A stretch of 64,000 nucleotides of DNA from CAWEYO01 sp963813315. Lineage in GTDB: Bacteria > Pseudomonadota > Alphaproteobacteria > Rhizobiales > Rhizobiaceae. The stretch spans positions 62,001-126,000 of the forward strand of contig CAWEYO010000015.1 in NCBI GenBank assembly GCA_963813315.1, written 5' to 3'. Position numbers and translations under genes: made by a program. The notes beneath the pieces are model-generated. The model was given only the letters and a program-made list of their open reading frames with translations, was not told the origin of the DNA and ran no database searches. Below, piece by piece: positions 42,394 through 51,435 of the stretch; the first letter of the stretch is position 1, and each line of letters opens with the position of its first letter.

Positions 42394-43134
42394 ATGCTGG
42401 CACTTGAGAAGCAGCCCAATGATGCTCTGACGGCCGAGTTGATCCGCCACGCGGCTGCAAGCATCAACGCCGCCGATCATTTCTCGCGGCCCTTCCCGCA
42501 TATCTTTTTTCGCGATTTCTTCCCGGACGATTTCTATCGGGAACTGATCGGCAAGGTGCCGACCAACGGCTATGTCCCGATCAAGAGCGATGGGTCGCGC
42601 ATGTCGCTGCCTTTCTATGGCGAGCATATGGAAAAGATCGACCCGGCGCTCCGCGACATCTGGGCGGCCGTTTCGAACATGCTGACCTCAGCCGAGCTGG
42701 AGCAGGCGGTTCGCAGCCGGCTGCGCGACGGTCTCGAAATTCGCGCTCGCGGCGACAAGGTGTCAGGGGCCGATGCGTTGCGTCTGCTTCCCAGGCCGGT
42801 GCTGTACCGCGACCGGAACGGCTACCAGATCAAGCCGCATCCGGATACGCGCAAGAAAGTCGTGACCATGCAGCTCTACTGCCCTGCCGACAATTCGCAG
42901 GAAGAGCTTGGCACGACCCTCTACCGGGCTTCCCTGAAGGGGCTGACATGCGTCGGATCCTACTTCCTCGAACCGGTGAAGACGCTGCCCTTCCTGCCCA
43001 ATGTCGGCTATGCCTTCGTTGTCCTGAAGGCCTATCATGCGCCGCTTGGCATGAGCTGGCACGGGCGGCCGCAGATCACTACGCCGATCGAGCAGCCGCG
43101 CCTTTCGATCCTCAACACGTACTATGCAAGATAA
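42394..43134 (+). CDS. 2-oxoglutarate/Fe(II)-dependent oxygenase-like protein
   Basis: About 246 residues from the ATG at 42394; a longer frame from 42307 is less likely. The double-stranded beta-helix shows FPHIFFRDFFPDDFYRELIG, then the His/Asp pair in GYQIKPHPDTRKKVVTMQLY and a distal PLGMSWHGRPQ, where the second His could complete the facial triad. Similar proteins hydroxylate peptides or sugars and are found near polysaccharide genes; none are here. The reaction is therefore open. The gap 42122-42393 upstream has no other gene. Confidence 0.7.
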   Translation: MLALEKQPNDALTAELIRHAAASINAADHFSRPFPHIFFRDFFPDDFYRELIGKVPTNGYVPIKSDGSRMSLPFYGEHMEKIDPALRDIWAAVSNMLTSAELEQAVRSRLRDGLEIRARGDKVSGADALRLLPRPVLYRDRNGYQIKPHPDTRKKVVTMQLYCPADNSQEELGTTLYRASLKGLTCVGSYFLEPVKTLPFLPNVGYAFVVLKAYHAPLGMSWHGRPQITTPIEQPRLSILNTYYAR

Positions 43135-43229
43135 TCACCGCGCCGAACTCGCCTTGTCGGTGGTTGGTGGACCCGCGCGCTCTGCGAGACCGGAATGACG
43201 CGGCAGTCGCGAGGACGTTCCGCGCAGTT

Positions 43230-43826
43230 TCAGCGGAGCATCGGCCATAGCGTGACAGCCAGCAGCGCGCCCATTGAAAGGTTGAACCATTTTAGCCGCA
43301 CCGGATCCGACAGGAAGCCGCGGAGCGCAGTTCCGAAACCCGCCCAGGATGAGACGCTCGGCAGGTTGACGACCGCGAAGACCAATGAAATCAGCAGCAC
43401 CGAGAGAAAGGGCCTTTGCGGGTTGGTGTAGACAGCCATTGCTGTCACGGCCAGCACCCAGGCCTTGGGATTGACCCACTGGAAAGCCGCCGCCTCGACG
43501 AAGCGCATCGGCCTCCCCTTGTCTACCCCCTCTCCAGCAAGCGACCGCGAAGTGCCGATCTTCCACGCGAGATAAAGCATATACGCTCCCCCCGCGACCT
43601 TGAGTGCCGTGTGGAGCGAGGGATAAGCGGTGAGAATCGCGCCGAGACCGAACCCGACACCGAGGAGCAGCATCAGAAACCCGAAGCCGATGCCGAGCAT
43701 GTGCGGAATGGTCCGCAGGAACCCGAAATTCACGCCCGAAGTGAGGAGCATGAGGTTGTTCGGGCCGGGTGTGATCGATGACACCAGCGCGTAGACCAAG
43801 AGGGCAAGGAAGGTTTCGTTTGACAT
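43230..43826 (-). CDS. LysE-family amino-acid exporter
   Basis: 198 residues from the ATG at 43826; the 25-residue extension is dropped. Five or six membrane helices. The family signature SSITPGPNNLMLLTSGVNFG lies in the first loop, followed by IPHMLGIGFGFLMLLLGVGF and a conserved KVAGGAYMLYLAWKI. LysE/RhtB proteins export amino acids such as lysine, threonine or homoserine. No LysG-type regulator is beside it. It is 120 bases downstream of ilvH on the same strand, but probably a separate unit. Confidence 0.9.
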   Translation of the reverse strand: MSNETFLALLVYALVSSITPGPNNLMLLTSGVNFGFLRTIPHMLGIGFGFLMLLLGVGFGLGAILTAYPSLHTALKVAGGAYMLYLAWKIGTSRSLAGEGVDKGRPMRFVEAAAFQWVNPKAWVLAVTAMAVYTNPQRPFLSVLLISLVFAVVNLPSVSSWAGFGTALRGFLSDPVRLKWFNLSMGALLAVTLWPMLR

Positions 43827-43946
43827 CGAGAGTCTTCTCGTTCGAAGGCGGGAGTGCAGTCGCGCCGCCAGCACGACAGCAGCGGTCATAATTTGTGCCA
43901 AGCTGCGAACGAGCGGGCCGCGCTCAGAAGTGGCGCCGTTGGTGGC

Positions 43947-44519
43947 TCACATGCCCTGTGGACCGCGGTTCATCGCCGCCACGCCTGTGCGGCAGATCTC
44001 GGCCAGCCCGAGCGGCTTCATGATGGAGATGAACTGCTCGATCTTGGCCACCTTGCCGGTGATCTCAAAAATGAAATGCTCAGTGTTGGCGTCAATGACG
44101 TTGGCGCGAAACGCTTCCGCGAGCCTCAGTGCCTCCACGCGTGCCTCACCTGCGCCGGTCACCTTGACCAACGCCAGCTCGCGTTCCAGAGGCTTGTCCT
44201 GCCCCAATTCGGACGCGCGCACAGACAGATCGACCACGCGATGCACAGGCACGATACGTTCGAGCTGATGTTTTATCTGTTCCAGCACATGGGGGGTGCC
44301 CCGCGTCACTATCGTGATGCGCGACAGGTGCTTTTCGTGCTCGGTTTCGGAAACCGTGAGGCTCTCGATATTGTAGCCGCGTCCGGAAAACAGGCCGATG
44401 ACGCGGGCAAGCACGCCGGGCTCGTTGTCCACGAGAACGGAGAGTGTGTGGATTTCCGGCTTTTCCGTTTCCTTGGCGATGAAATAGGCCGAGCCGGTCG
44501 GTTGAAGGTGGGCGCTCAT
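43947..44519 (-). CDS. ilvH: Acetolactate synthase small (regulatory) subunit
   Basis: 190 residues. N-terminal ACT domain: HTLSVLVDNEPGVLARVIGL, FSGRGYNIESLTVSETEHEK, RITIVTRGTPHVLEQIKHQL; then the C-terminal regulatory domain with HFIFEITGKVAKIEQFISIM and LGLAEICRTGVAAM. It stimulates the large subunit and confers valine feedback inhibition. The gene follows ilvI on the same strand with a 130-base gap; the two likely share the attenuator-controlled transcript beginning near 46611. The start ATG at 44519 is clear. Confidence 0.96.
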   Translation of the reverse strand: MSAHLQPTGSAYFIAKETEKPEIHTLSVLVDNEPGVLARVIGLFSGRGYNIESLTVSETEHEKHLSRITIVTRGTPHVLEQIKHQLERIVPVHRVVDLSVRASELGQDKPLERELALVKVTGAGEARVEALRLAEAFRANVIDANTEHFIFEITGKVAKIEQFISIMKPLGLAEICRTGVAAMNRGPQGM

Positions 44520-44649
44520 GAGTGTTGCCTGTCTTCCTGTTTACGCCCGGAGGGCGAGTTTCTTCCCGCAGTGCGAATTGCCGCCCGGAGCGGCCGTTGG
44601 CGAATCCTAGTCCAGAATCCGCACGCCGGCGTGGCGGACCGTCGGTTGC

Positions 44650-46437
44650 TTACACCAGTTCCCGGCCTTTGGCGTCGATGGCGTTAGCCACCGCCTCGTC
44701 GGTCGCTTCGTCCGGGAGCAACATCTCGTTGTGCGCCTTGCCCGAGGGGATCATCGGGAAGCAGTTGGCGAGGTTTGCCACCCGGCAATCGAAGATCACC
44801 GGTTTTTTCACCGAGATCATCTCCATGATCGCATCATCGAGATCGCCGGGTTTTTCGCAGCGGATCCCGTGCCCGCCATAGGCTTCCGCGAGTTTCACGA
44901 AATCCGGCAGCGCCTCGGTGTAGGAGTGCGACAGCCGGTTGCCATGCAGAAGCTGCTGCCACTGGCGCACCATGCCCATGTACTGGTTGTTCATGATGAA
45001 TATCTTGATCGGCGCCCCGTGCTGAACCGCCGAACTCATCTCCTGCATCGTCATCAACACCGATGCGTCGCCCGCGATATCGATGACCAGCAACTCCGGA
45101 TGAGCGATCTGCACGCCGAGTGCTGCCGGCAGCCCATAGCCCATGGTTCCCAGTCCGCCGCTTGTCATCCAGCGGTTAGGCTTTTCAAAGCCATAGTGCT
45201 GCGCCGCCCACATCTGATGCTGTCCCACTTCCGTGGTGATGTAGGTGTCCATGTCCTTGGTCAGCGCATAGAGACGCTGCACCGCATATTGCGGCATGAT
45301 GACGTCGTCATTCGGCTTGTAGGCCAGCAAGTCGCGGGCGCGCCATCTGGCGATCTGCTCCCACCACGGATAGAGGGCCCGCTTGTCGGCTCTCGCGGTC
45401 GCCCGCCACAGGCGCACCATATCTTCCAGAACCCGCCCGACATCGCCCAATATGCCGACATCGGCACGAACATTCTTGTTGATCGATGACGGATCGATAT
45501 CGATGTGGATCTTCTTGGAATTCGGCGAAAAGGCGTTGAGCCGACCGGTGATGCGGTCGTCGAAGCGGGCCCCGATGCAGATCATCACGTCGCAATCATG
45601 CATCGCCATGTTGGCTTCATAGGTGCCGTGCATGCCGAGCATGCCAAGCCAGTTCTTGCCACTCGCCGGGTAGGCACCGAGCCCCATCAGTGTGGAAGTG
45701 ATGGGAAACCCGGTCAGGTCGACCAATTCCCTTAGAAGATGGCTGGCCTCCGTGCCTGAGTTGATGACGCCGCCACCCGTGTAGATGATCGGTTTCTTCG
45801 CTTCCGACATCAGCGCGACTGCCGCCTTCACCTTGTCGAGGTCACCCTGGACCTTGGGCTGATAGCTCGTGCGCGGGGCGATCTGCGGCGACGTATAGAC
45901 GCCCTTGGCGAACTGGACGTCCTTTGGGATATCGACGACGACCGGGCCGGGCCGTCCGGTCGTTGCGACATGGAAAGCCTCATGGATGGTGGCCGCCAGT
46001 TCGTTGATATCCTTCACCAGCCAGTTATGCTTGGTGCAGGGCCGCGTTATGCCGACCGTGTCGCATTCCTGGAAGGCATCGGAGCCGATCAGCGACGTCG
46101 GCACTTGGCCCGTAATGCAGACGAGCGGGACGGAATCCATCAGCGCGTCCTGCAGCGGCGTCACCGCGTTGGTGGCGCCCGGCCCTGAAGTCACGAGCAT
46201 GACGCCCGCCTTGCCCGTCGAGCGTGCATAGCCTTCGGCGGCATGGCCCGCGCCCTGCTCGTGGCGGACCAGGATGTGCTGCACATCTTCCTGCTGAAAA
46301 AGCTCGTCATAGATCGGCAGGACCGCGCCACCCGGATAGCCGAAAATATGCTTGACGCCATTGTCCTTAAGCGCCTGCACCACCATTTCGGCGCCTGTCA
46401 TCTCGCGCCGTCCGGTATCGTCCTGTCGCTTGCTCAT
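44650..46437 (-). CDS. ilvI: Acetolactate synthase large (catalytic) subunit
   Basis: 595 residues. ThDP enzyme domains: N-terminal PYR domain with MVVQALKDNGVKHIFGYPGG, catalytic Glu in VRHEQGAGHAAEGYARSTGK; FAD domain with VICIGARFDDRITGRLNAF; C-terminal PP domain with the ThDP motif VIDIAGDASVLMTMQEMSSA and NNQYMGMVRQWQQL. It condenses pyruvate to acetolactate, or with 2-oxobutyrate to acetohydroxybutyrate, in branched-chain amino-acid synthesis. The leader at 46500-46647 has a terminator and a Val/Leu/Ile-rich leader peptide, so expression should rise when those charged tRNAs are short. Confidence 0.97.
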   Translation of the reverse strand: MSKRQDDTGRREMTGAEMVVQALKDNGVKHIFGYPGGAVLPIYDELFQQEDVQHILVRHEQGAGHAAEGYARSTGKAGVMLVTSGPGATNAVTPLQDALMDSVPLVCITGQVPTSLIGSDAFQECDTVGITRPCTKHNWLVKDINELAATIHEAFHVATTGRPGPVVVDIPKDVQFAKGVYTSPQIAPRTSYQPKVQGDLDKVKAAVALMSEAKKPIIYTGGGVINSGTEASHLLRELVDLTGFPITSTLMGLGAYPASGKNWLGMLGMHGTYEANMAMHDCDVMICIGARFDDRITGRLNAFSPNSKKIHIDIDPSSINKNVRADVGILGDVGRVLEDMVRLWRATARADKRALYPWWEQIARWRARDLLAYKPNDDVIMPQYAVQRLYALTKDMDTYITTEVGQHQMWAAQHYGFEKPNRWMTSGGLGTMGYGLPAALGVQIAHPELLVIDIAGDASVLMTMQEMSSAVQHGAPIKIFIMNNQYMGMVRQWQQLLHGNRLSHSYTEALPDFVKLAEAYGGHGIRCEKPGDLDDAIMEMISVKKPVIFDCRVANLANCFPMIPSGKAHNEMLLPDEATDEAVANAIDAKGRELV

Positions 46438-46499
46438 CGGTCTTTCCCGTTATCTCCGCCGCTGGCGGCCTGCTGGTCGTTTAGCCCCGTTTGGGACAA

Positions 46500-46522
46500 T
46501 AAAAAAGGCCCCCGAGGGAGCC
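46500..46522 (-). terminator. Attenuator terminator upstream of ilvI
   Basis: On the minus strand GGCTCCC-TC-GGGGGCC is followed by TTTTTTATT. It lies between the leader peptide stop (46556) and the ilvI start (46437), the position expected of an attenuator. A second small hairpin (GGCGGT...ACCGCC) sits over the leader stop. Confidence 0.75.
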
Positions 46523-46555
46523 TGTGTGTGCGCATGGGAGGATTTCGCCCGGCGG

Positions 46556-46609
46556 TCACACCGCCTTGCCCACGCGCCTTCCTACTACGAGAACGATTGC
46601 CGTTTTCAT
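46556..46609 (-). CDS. ilv leader peptide
   Basis: 17 codons, MKTAIVLVVGRRVGKAV, with Ile-Val-Leu-Val-Val in a row and two further Val. Seven of seventeen residues are the branched-chain amino acids made by the downstream enzymes. No Shine-Dalgarno is present, and the predicted transcript start (about 46611) is nearly at the ATG, so it may be translated leaderless, as shown for trpL in Sinorhizobium. Confidence 0.7.
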   Translation of the reverse strand: MKTAIVLVVGRRVGKAV

Positions 46610-46617
46610 GGGCGCGG

Positions 46618-46647
46618 ACAATAAGGGGGAATCACGCCGTCCGTCAA
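46618..46647 (-). promoter_or_regulatory. Candidate promoter of the ilvI leader
   Basis: On the minus strand TTGACG (46642-46647), an 18-base spacer and TATTGT (46618-46623). A start about seven bases further falls just before the leader peptide ATG at 46609. Confidence 0.5.
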
Positions 46648-46749
46648 TGGGTTGCGCGGGGCCTTGGATTCAAAATTGCGGCGCGACGCTTCCCAGACCG
46701 ACAAAACGATGGCGACTGGCGAAAGCCAATCGCCGTCACTGCATGAGCG

Positions 46750-46815
46750 CCGTTCAGGTCAGGCCAAGTCGAACCGTCATTTGCAGGCCGGTATCACCTG
46801 AATACCAACACACCC
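46750..46815 (+). repeat. Dispersed repeat family 4, short copy
   Basis: CCGTTCAGGTCAGGCC, then ATTTGCAGGCCGGTATCACC, TGAATACCAACACA. It is an internally deleted version of the 37009 element and, like it, abuts the stop of a minus-strand gene. Confidence 0.6.
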
Positions 46816-46818
46816 TTG

Positions 46819-47610
46819 TCAGGCACAAACACGGTTCCGCCCCATGCGCTTGGCCCGATAGAGCAGGCGATCGGCGCGGCGGTAGAAATCCTCGGCGGAC
46901 TCCCGCCCGTCCCACACGGCTAGGCCGACGCTTGTGGTCACCTTCAAGCTCACATTGCCCGTCAGTACGGCCATGCCGGCAACCGCCCCGCGAATGCGCT
47001 CGGCAAACTTTTGCAGCCGTTCCTCGCTCATGTTCGGCGCCACGACAGCAAACTCCTCACCGCCGAGGCGAGCAACAACATCGTGATAACGCGTCATGTC
47101 GCGCAGACAGCCCGCGACCGCTCGCAGTACCTTGTCGCCGGCGTCATGGCCGTGTGTATCATTCACGTTCTTGAAGTGGTCGAGGTCGAGGACGATCAGG
47201 CCCACGGGCTTGCCGATCCGGCGGAATTCTTCGATATACTCCCGCAAAGCGTCATCGAAATAGCGGCGGTTCTGCATCCCCGTGAGCGCGTCGGTCAGAG
47301 CCGCATGTTCGAGCGTCTCGGATCGGGCGCTCAGCGATGCGGCCATAGCGCGAAGCTTTCCTTCCTCCTTAACCTGCGTGCGGATCAGCGGATAAATAAA
47401 GCACATGCCGAACAGCAGCGCAGTAACAACCAGCGCGCCGCCGAAGAAAAGCACCCCTGCGAGGTATTCGGCATGAGCAGGCCGCACTGTCTGGAAAAGA
47501 GTTCGGGTCGTTGACGACACAATGACATAGGCATGAATGACCAGGGCACATGCGGCAAAGTTCACTCCAATAAAGACGAAGAAAGCCGACTCCGACTTGT
47601 GGAAACGCAT
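46819..47610 (-). CDS. Membrane diguanylate cyclase (GGDEF)
   Basis: About 263 residues from the ATG at 47610. Two membrane segments (residues 8-30 and 55-80: FFVFIGVNFAACALVIHAYV, GVLFFGGALVVTALLFGMCF) enclose a short periplasmic loop, then a linker helix and a GGDEF domain starting DALTGMQNRRYFDDAL. The active site is GGEEF and the inhibitory I-site RxxD (RYHD) lies five residues before it, so product inhibition by c-di-GMP is expected. It makes c-di-GMP from GTP, probably in response to an envelope signal. Single gene. Confidence 0.9.
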   Translation of the reverse strand: MRFHKSESAFFVFIGVNFAACALVIHAYVIVSSTTRTLFQTVRPAHAEYLAGVLFFGGALVVTALLFGMCFIYPLIRTQVKEEGKLRAMAASLSARSETLEHAALTDALTGMQNRRYFDDALREYIEEFRRIGKPVGLIVLDLDHFKNVNDTHGHDAGDKVLRAVAGCLRDMTRYHDVVARLGGEEFAVVAPNMSEERLQKFAERIRGAVAGMAVLTGNVSLKVTTSVGLAVWDGRESAEDFYRRADRLLYRAKRMGRNRVCA

Positions 47611-47699
47611 GTATCGCCCGTCCGCAGGATTTCGCCATGACTGTCGCACATCCAGGCTTACCTAGAGTTAAGGAAATAGATATTATCTTATTGATTTTG

Positions 47700-47803
47700 C
47701 TAGAGCAATTCCAGGAAAAGTGGACCCGGTTTTCCCTCCGGAATTGCGCAAAAACAAAAAGATAGAGCGGTTCACCGATTCCATCAGAGTGGGAACCGCT
47801 CTA
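47700..47803 (+). repeat. Dispersed repeat family 2, copy 2
   Basis: AGAGCAATTCCAGGAAAAGT, TCCGGAATTGCGCAAAAACA and TAGAGCGGTTCACC...GGAACCGCTCTA. Same unit as at 16309. It fills the space between the GGDEF gene and the miaA 3' end. Confidence 0.75.
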
Positions 47804-47876
47804 TAGAAGAAATGCCCCGTCTTGATTCTCTCCGGCATGCAAGAGAGAAGTCGACCGCCCTCGGAGTGCTGCCCTC

Positions 47877-48857
47877 TTACGCCGCCGCGACAGTGCGGGC
47901 AATTTCCGTCATTTCCTCTGAATCATTCGGCGAAATGCGCCGCCATTCCGGGCCCAGTTGGTGCCGGAACCAAGTTGCCTGGCGCTTCGCATATTGCCTT
48001 GTGGCAATTTTTGCCCGTTCGATTGCTTCATCGAAGGAAACGGCGCCCGCGATTGCCGACTGCAGTTCCCGCACGCCAATAGCCTTCATGGCCGGCATAT
48101 CCGGATGCAACCCGAGCCGCAGCAGAGTTTCCACTTCGTGAAGTGCGCCACGATCGAGCATCTGGTAAAAGCGCCAATCGATCCGGCGGATGAGAGGGGC
48201 ACGCTCAGCCTCGATAACGAAGCGGGTGGCCGAATTGCGATCGACCAACGGCCGGCCGCGCTCTGCCTGCCAGTCCAGAATCGAACGACCGGAAGCCTCC
48301 AGAACCTCGAGAGCCCTCACGATTCGCTGGCTGTCCGACACGCGCAGCGCTGCCGCGGCTCCAGGATCTTGCTCAGCGAGCACCGCATGCAGCCCGCCCG
48401 CGCCTTCCTCGTCAAGGCGGCGGCGCCATCGTTCGCGCGCCGCCGGCGAAATTTCGGGCATTTCCGAAAGACCTTCGCATAACGCTCGAAAGTAGAGCCC
48501 TGTCCCGCCAACGAAAATCGGCCTGCGCCCGGCGAACGCGCCTTCGTCCCTCAACCGCATGATATCGGCAAGCCAGAGGCCGGTCGAATAGGGCGCCCCC
48601 GGCGCGACATGGCCGTAGAGATGGTGCGGCGCGGCCTGCAAGTCTGCGGTCTCAGGCCGCGCGGTTAGCACGTTCAGGACCGAATAGACCTGCATGGAGT
48701 CGGCATTCACAATCACGCCGCCGGTTTGGCGGGCGAGTTCGACGGCGAAAGTCGACTTGCCGCTGGCGGTCGGCCCCGCTATCAGAATCGCATTCTCGAC
48801 GAGACCCCTTGCCTCGCCTGCCGCGGATTGTCCCATGTCTCTAATCGCCACGCTCAT
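47877..48857 (-). CDS. miaA: tRNA dimethylallyltransferase
   Basis: About 326 residues from the ATG at 48857; a second ATG at 48836 is also plausible. MiaA motifs: AILIAGPTASGKSTFAVELA (P-loop), GGVIVNADSMQVYSVLNVLT, HHLYGHVAPGAPYSTGLW, PIFVGGTGLYFRALCEGLSE, SQRIVRALEVLEASGRSI, MKAIGVRELQ and ATRQYAKRQATWFRHQL. It adds an isopentenyl group to A37 of tRNAs reading codons starting with U. It is divergent from serB. Whichever start is used, the two coding regions overlap at their 5' ends (23 bases, or the CATG shared by both start codons). Confidence 0.95.
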   Translation of the reverse strand: MSVAIRDMGQSAAGEARGLVENAILIAGPTASGKSTFAVELARQTGGVIVNADSMQVYSVLNVLTARPETADLQAAPHHLYGHVAPGAPYSTGLWLADIMRLRDEGAFAGRRPIFVGGTGLYFRALCEGLSEMPEISPAARERWRRRLDEEGAGGLHAVLAEQDPGAAAALRVSDSQRIVRALEVLEASGRSILDWQAERGRPLVDRNSATRFVIEAERAPLIRRIDWRFYQMLDRGALHEVETLLRLGLHPDMPAMKAIGVRELQSAIAGAVSFDEAIERAKIATRQYAKRQATWFRHQLGPEWRRISPNDSEEMTEIARTVAAA

Positions 48858-49722
48858 ATCCCACCCGACGGCGCGCATTCTCACCCCGCAGGTCGCGCAT
48901 ATGGCTTCGGCGGCGGTTGGCGCAAGGGGCATCGTCTGGCTTGCTGAAGATGTCGCCTGCGATCTGGCGCTCAACGACCGGGCCGACGCGCCGGCAACTC
49001 TGGCAATCTTGCGCGACTGCCTCGCGCTCGTTCCGGTCGACATCGTGGTTCATGACAAGTCCTCGCGCCAGAAGAAAATCCTGATCGCCGACATGGATTC
49101 CACAATGATCGAGCAGGAATGCATCGACGAACTCGCTGACGAGGTTGGCATCAAGGAGCATGTCGCCGCGATCACTGCGCGCTCGATGAACGGCGAGATC
49201 GCGTTCGAGCCGGCACTACGGGACCGCGTTGCGCTGTTGAAAGGTCTCGACTTGGCGGTGGTCGATGCGATCATGGCCAAGCGTATTACTCTGGCCTCGG
49301 GAGGTCGGGAGCTGGTCGCCACGATGAAGAAGAACGGTGCCTGGACAGCGTTGGTCTCGGGTGGATTCGATGTTTTCACCACGCGTATCGCCAAGAAGCT
49401 CGGCTTTGACGAGAACCGGGCCAACCATTTGCTTGAAGCCGGCGGAACACTCACCGGCGCGGTTGCAGAGCCGATCCTTGGGCGGGCGGCCAAGGCAGAA
49501 GCCCTGCTGGATATCACGGCGCGCCTCGGCCTGACCCCGGCCGATGCGATTGCAGTTGGCGACGGCGCCAATGATCTCGACATGATCCGTCTAGCAGGCA
49601 CCGGCGTTGCCCTTCACGCCAAGCCTGCGGTCGCTGCGGAAGCCGATGTTCGCATCGACCATGGCGACCTCACCGCACTCCTCTACGTCCAAGGCTATCG
49701 CCGGCAGGATTTCGCCGAATGA
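48835..49722 (+). CDS. serB: Phosphoserine phosphatase
   Basis: 295 residues from the ATG at 48835 (LIATLISHPTARILTPQV). An N-terminal 80-residue ACT-like region precedes the HAD core: KKILIADMDSTMIEQECIDE (nucleophile Asp), motif II ALVSGGFDVFTTRIAK, motif III Lys in GRAAKAEALLDI and motif IV AVGDGANDLDMIRLAGTGVA. It makes serine from phosphoserine. The same extended N-terminus is normal in rhizobial SerB. No ribosome-binding site is apparent before the ATG, which overlaps the miaA start region, so a leaderless message is possible. Confidence 0.95.
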   Translation: MSLIATLISHPTARILTPQVAHMASAAVGARGIVWLAEDVACDLALNDRADAPATLAILRDCLALVPVDIVVHDKSSRQKKILIADMDSTMIEQECIDELADEVGIKEHVAAITARSMNGEIAFEPALRDRVALLKGLDLAVVDAIMAKRITLASGGRELVATMKKNGAWTALVSGGFDVFTTRIAKKLGFDENRANHLLEAGGTLTGAVAEPILGRAAKAEALLDITARLGLTPADAIAVGDGANDLDMIRLAGTGVALHAKPAVAAEADVRIDHGDLTALLYVQGYRRQDFAE

Positions 49723-49866
49723 AGCCGTTCGAAACGCCGCAAACGGCCACCACCGCGTGAAAAGTCGCCGCTGACCGGAAGGGAAACCGGTTCGTGCTTT
49801 GCCAAAAAAACGAAGTACGACCAGAGGTCGTGTTTGCCTTGCTCTACTGATCCAGGATGCTGGAAC

Positions 49867-51435
49867 TCAATCCATTCGCAACGTCACGAAGCGCAGCTCT
49901 CCGGTCTTGGATGCCAGCATCAGGAGAGCGTTCTTGCGGCCCTGTTCCTTCAGCGCCGCCATGCGATCCATCACATCCTTCGGTGAGGAGACCGACTCTT
50001 GGGCGATTTCGGTGATCACTTCGCCTGCCTGGATGCCGCGCTCGAACGCCGCCGAGTTTTTCGCCACCTCAGTGACGACCACGCCCGAAACGTCAGGCGA
50101 TATGGCAAATTTCTTCCGTGCCTCATCATTGAGCTCCGCGACCGTCATGCCGAGCACGGTTGCAGCTGAAACCGCTTTATCCGTGTCCGGCGCGGCTTCG
50201 CCCAGCTTGCTCTCCTCGCTCTGCGCGAGCTTCTCGCCGTCCTCAAGACGTCCGAGCGTGACCTTGACCGTCTGCTCGACGCCCTTGCGGACAATGACGA
50301 CGTCCACGGCCTTGCCGACCGGGCTCTCCGCAACCACGCGCGGCAGGTCGCGCATGTCCTTCACATCCTTGCCGTCGAACTTGATGATGACGTCGCCGGG
50401 CTGGACGGAGCCGTTATCGACAGGACCGCCCTTGATCACGCCCGCGACCAGCGCACCCTTGGCGGTAGCCATTCCCAGGCTCTCGGCTATTTCGTCGGTC
50501 ACCGGCTGGATCCGAACGCCGAGCCAGCCACGACGTGTCTCGCCGAACTCGCGCAACTGATCGACCACGCCAACCGCAAGCTGCGAGGGGATCGAGAACC
50601 CGATACCGATCGAGCCGCCCGACGGCGAGATGATTGCCGTATTGATGCCGACCACCTCGCCGTACATGTTAAACAGCGGGCCGCCCGAATTGCCGCGATT
50701 GATCGCCGCGTCCGTCTGGATGAAATCGTCATAAGGACCGGCGTTGATGTCGCGGTTGCGGGCCGAAATGATGCCGACCGTAACGGTGCCGCCAAGTCCG
50801 AACGGGTTGCCGATCGCCATCACCCAGTCGCCGATGCGCATGACGTTGGAGTCGCCAAACCTGACCGCTTTCAGCTTCTTCAGCTTGGGGTCGACCTTGA
50901 GCACTGCGATGTCGGTCTTGGTGTCCTTGCCGACGAGTTCGGCCTTCAGTTTCGAACCGTCCGAAAAGTTGATCTCGATTTCGTCAGCATCGGCAATCAC
51001 GTGATTGTTGGTTACGACGAAACCTTTCTCGGCATCCACCACAAAGCCGGAGCCGAGCGACTGCACCTTCTGTGGCCCACCCTGACCTTCGCCGCCACGG
51101 TCCTTGAAGAAATCGTCGAAGAAATCCTGGAATGGCGATCCCTCGGGCAGTTCCGGCATCGGCACGGCGCCGGGGCCTTCTGCACCCTTGATCGTCTGGG
51201 ACGTGGAAATGTTCACGACCGATTCGAGCAGTCCCTCGGCGAGATCGGCGACAAACTCGGGTCCATGCGATGGCGCCGGCTTCGTGCCTTGGGACGGCTT
51301 GGGGAACGCGGGCGCCGTCGTTTGCGCGTGGGCTGGCGATATCATCGCAGGCGAGACCATCGCGCCGGTAGCGAGCACTATCGTTGCGGCAAGCAACGCT
51401 TGGCGGAGCACGGGAAGAATTGGGGTCGGTTTCAT
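49867..51435 (-). CDS. Do-type periplasmic serine endoprotease (DegP/HtrA)
   Basis: 522 residues. Signal peptide over residues 1-37 (ends SPAHAQ). Protease domain with VTNNHVIADADEIEINFSDG (His), TDIAVLKVDPKLKKLKAVRF (Asp) and TDAAINRGNSGGPLFNMYGE (Ser). Two PDZ domains: first about residue 305 (RRGWLGVRIQPVTDEI), second about 430 (SGVVVTEVAKNSAAFERG). It degrades or refolds damaged periplasmic proteins. It is the last gene of a minus-strand run thyA-folA-hflK-hflC-DUF2065-Do, a stable rhizobial arrangement; hflKC and DegP both serve envelope quality control. The 132-base gap to DUF2065 allows its own promoter. Confidence 0.95.
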   Translation of the reverse strand: MKPTPILPVLRQALLAATIVLATGAMVSPAMISPAHAQTTAPAFPKPSQGTKPAPSHGPEFVADLAEGLLESVVNISTSQTIKGAEGPGAVPMPELPEGSPFQDFFDDFFKDRGGEGQGGPQKVQSLGSGFVVDAEKGFVVTNNHVIADADEIEINFSDGSKLKAELVGKDTKTDIAVLKVDPKLKKLKAVRFGDSNVMRIGDWVMAIGNPFGLGGTVTVGIISARNRDINAGPYDDFIQTDAAINRGNSGGPLFNMYGEVVGINTAIISPSGGSIGIGFSIPSQLAVGVVDQLREFGETRRGWLGVRIQPVTDEIAESLGMATAKGALVAGVIKGGPVDNGSVQPGDVIIKFDGKDVKDMRDLPRVVAESPVGKAVDVVIVRKGVEQTVKVTLGRLEDGEKLAQSEESKLGEAAPDTDKAVSAATVLGMTVAELNDEARKKFAISPDVSGVVVTEVAKNSAAFERGIQAGEVITEIAQESVSSPKDVMDRMAALKEQGRKNALLMLASKTGELRFVTLRMD

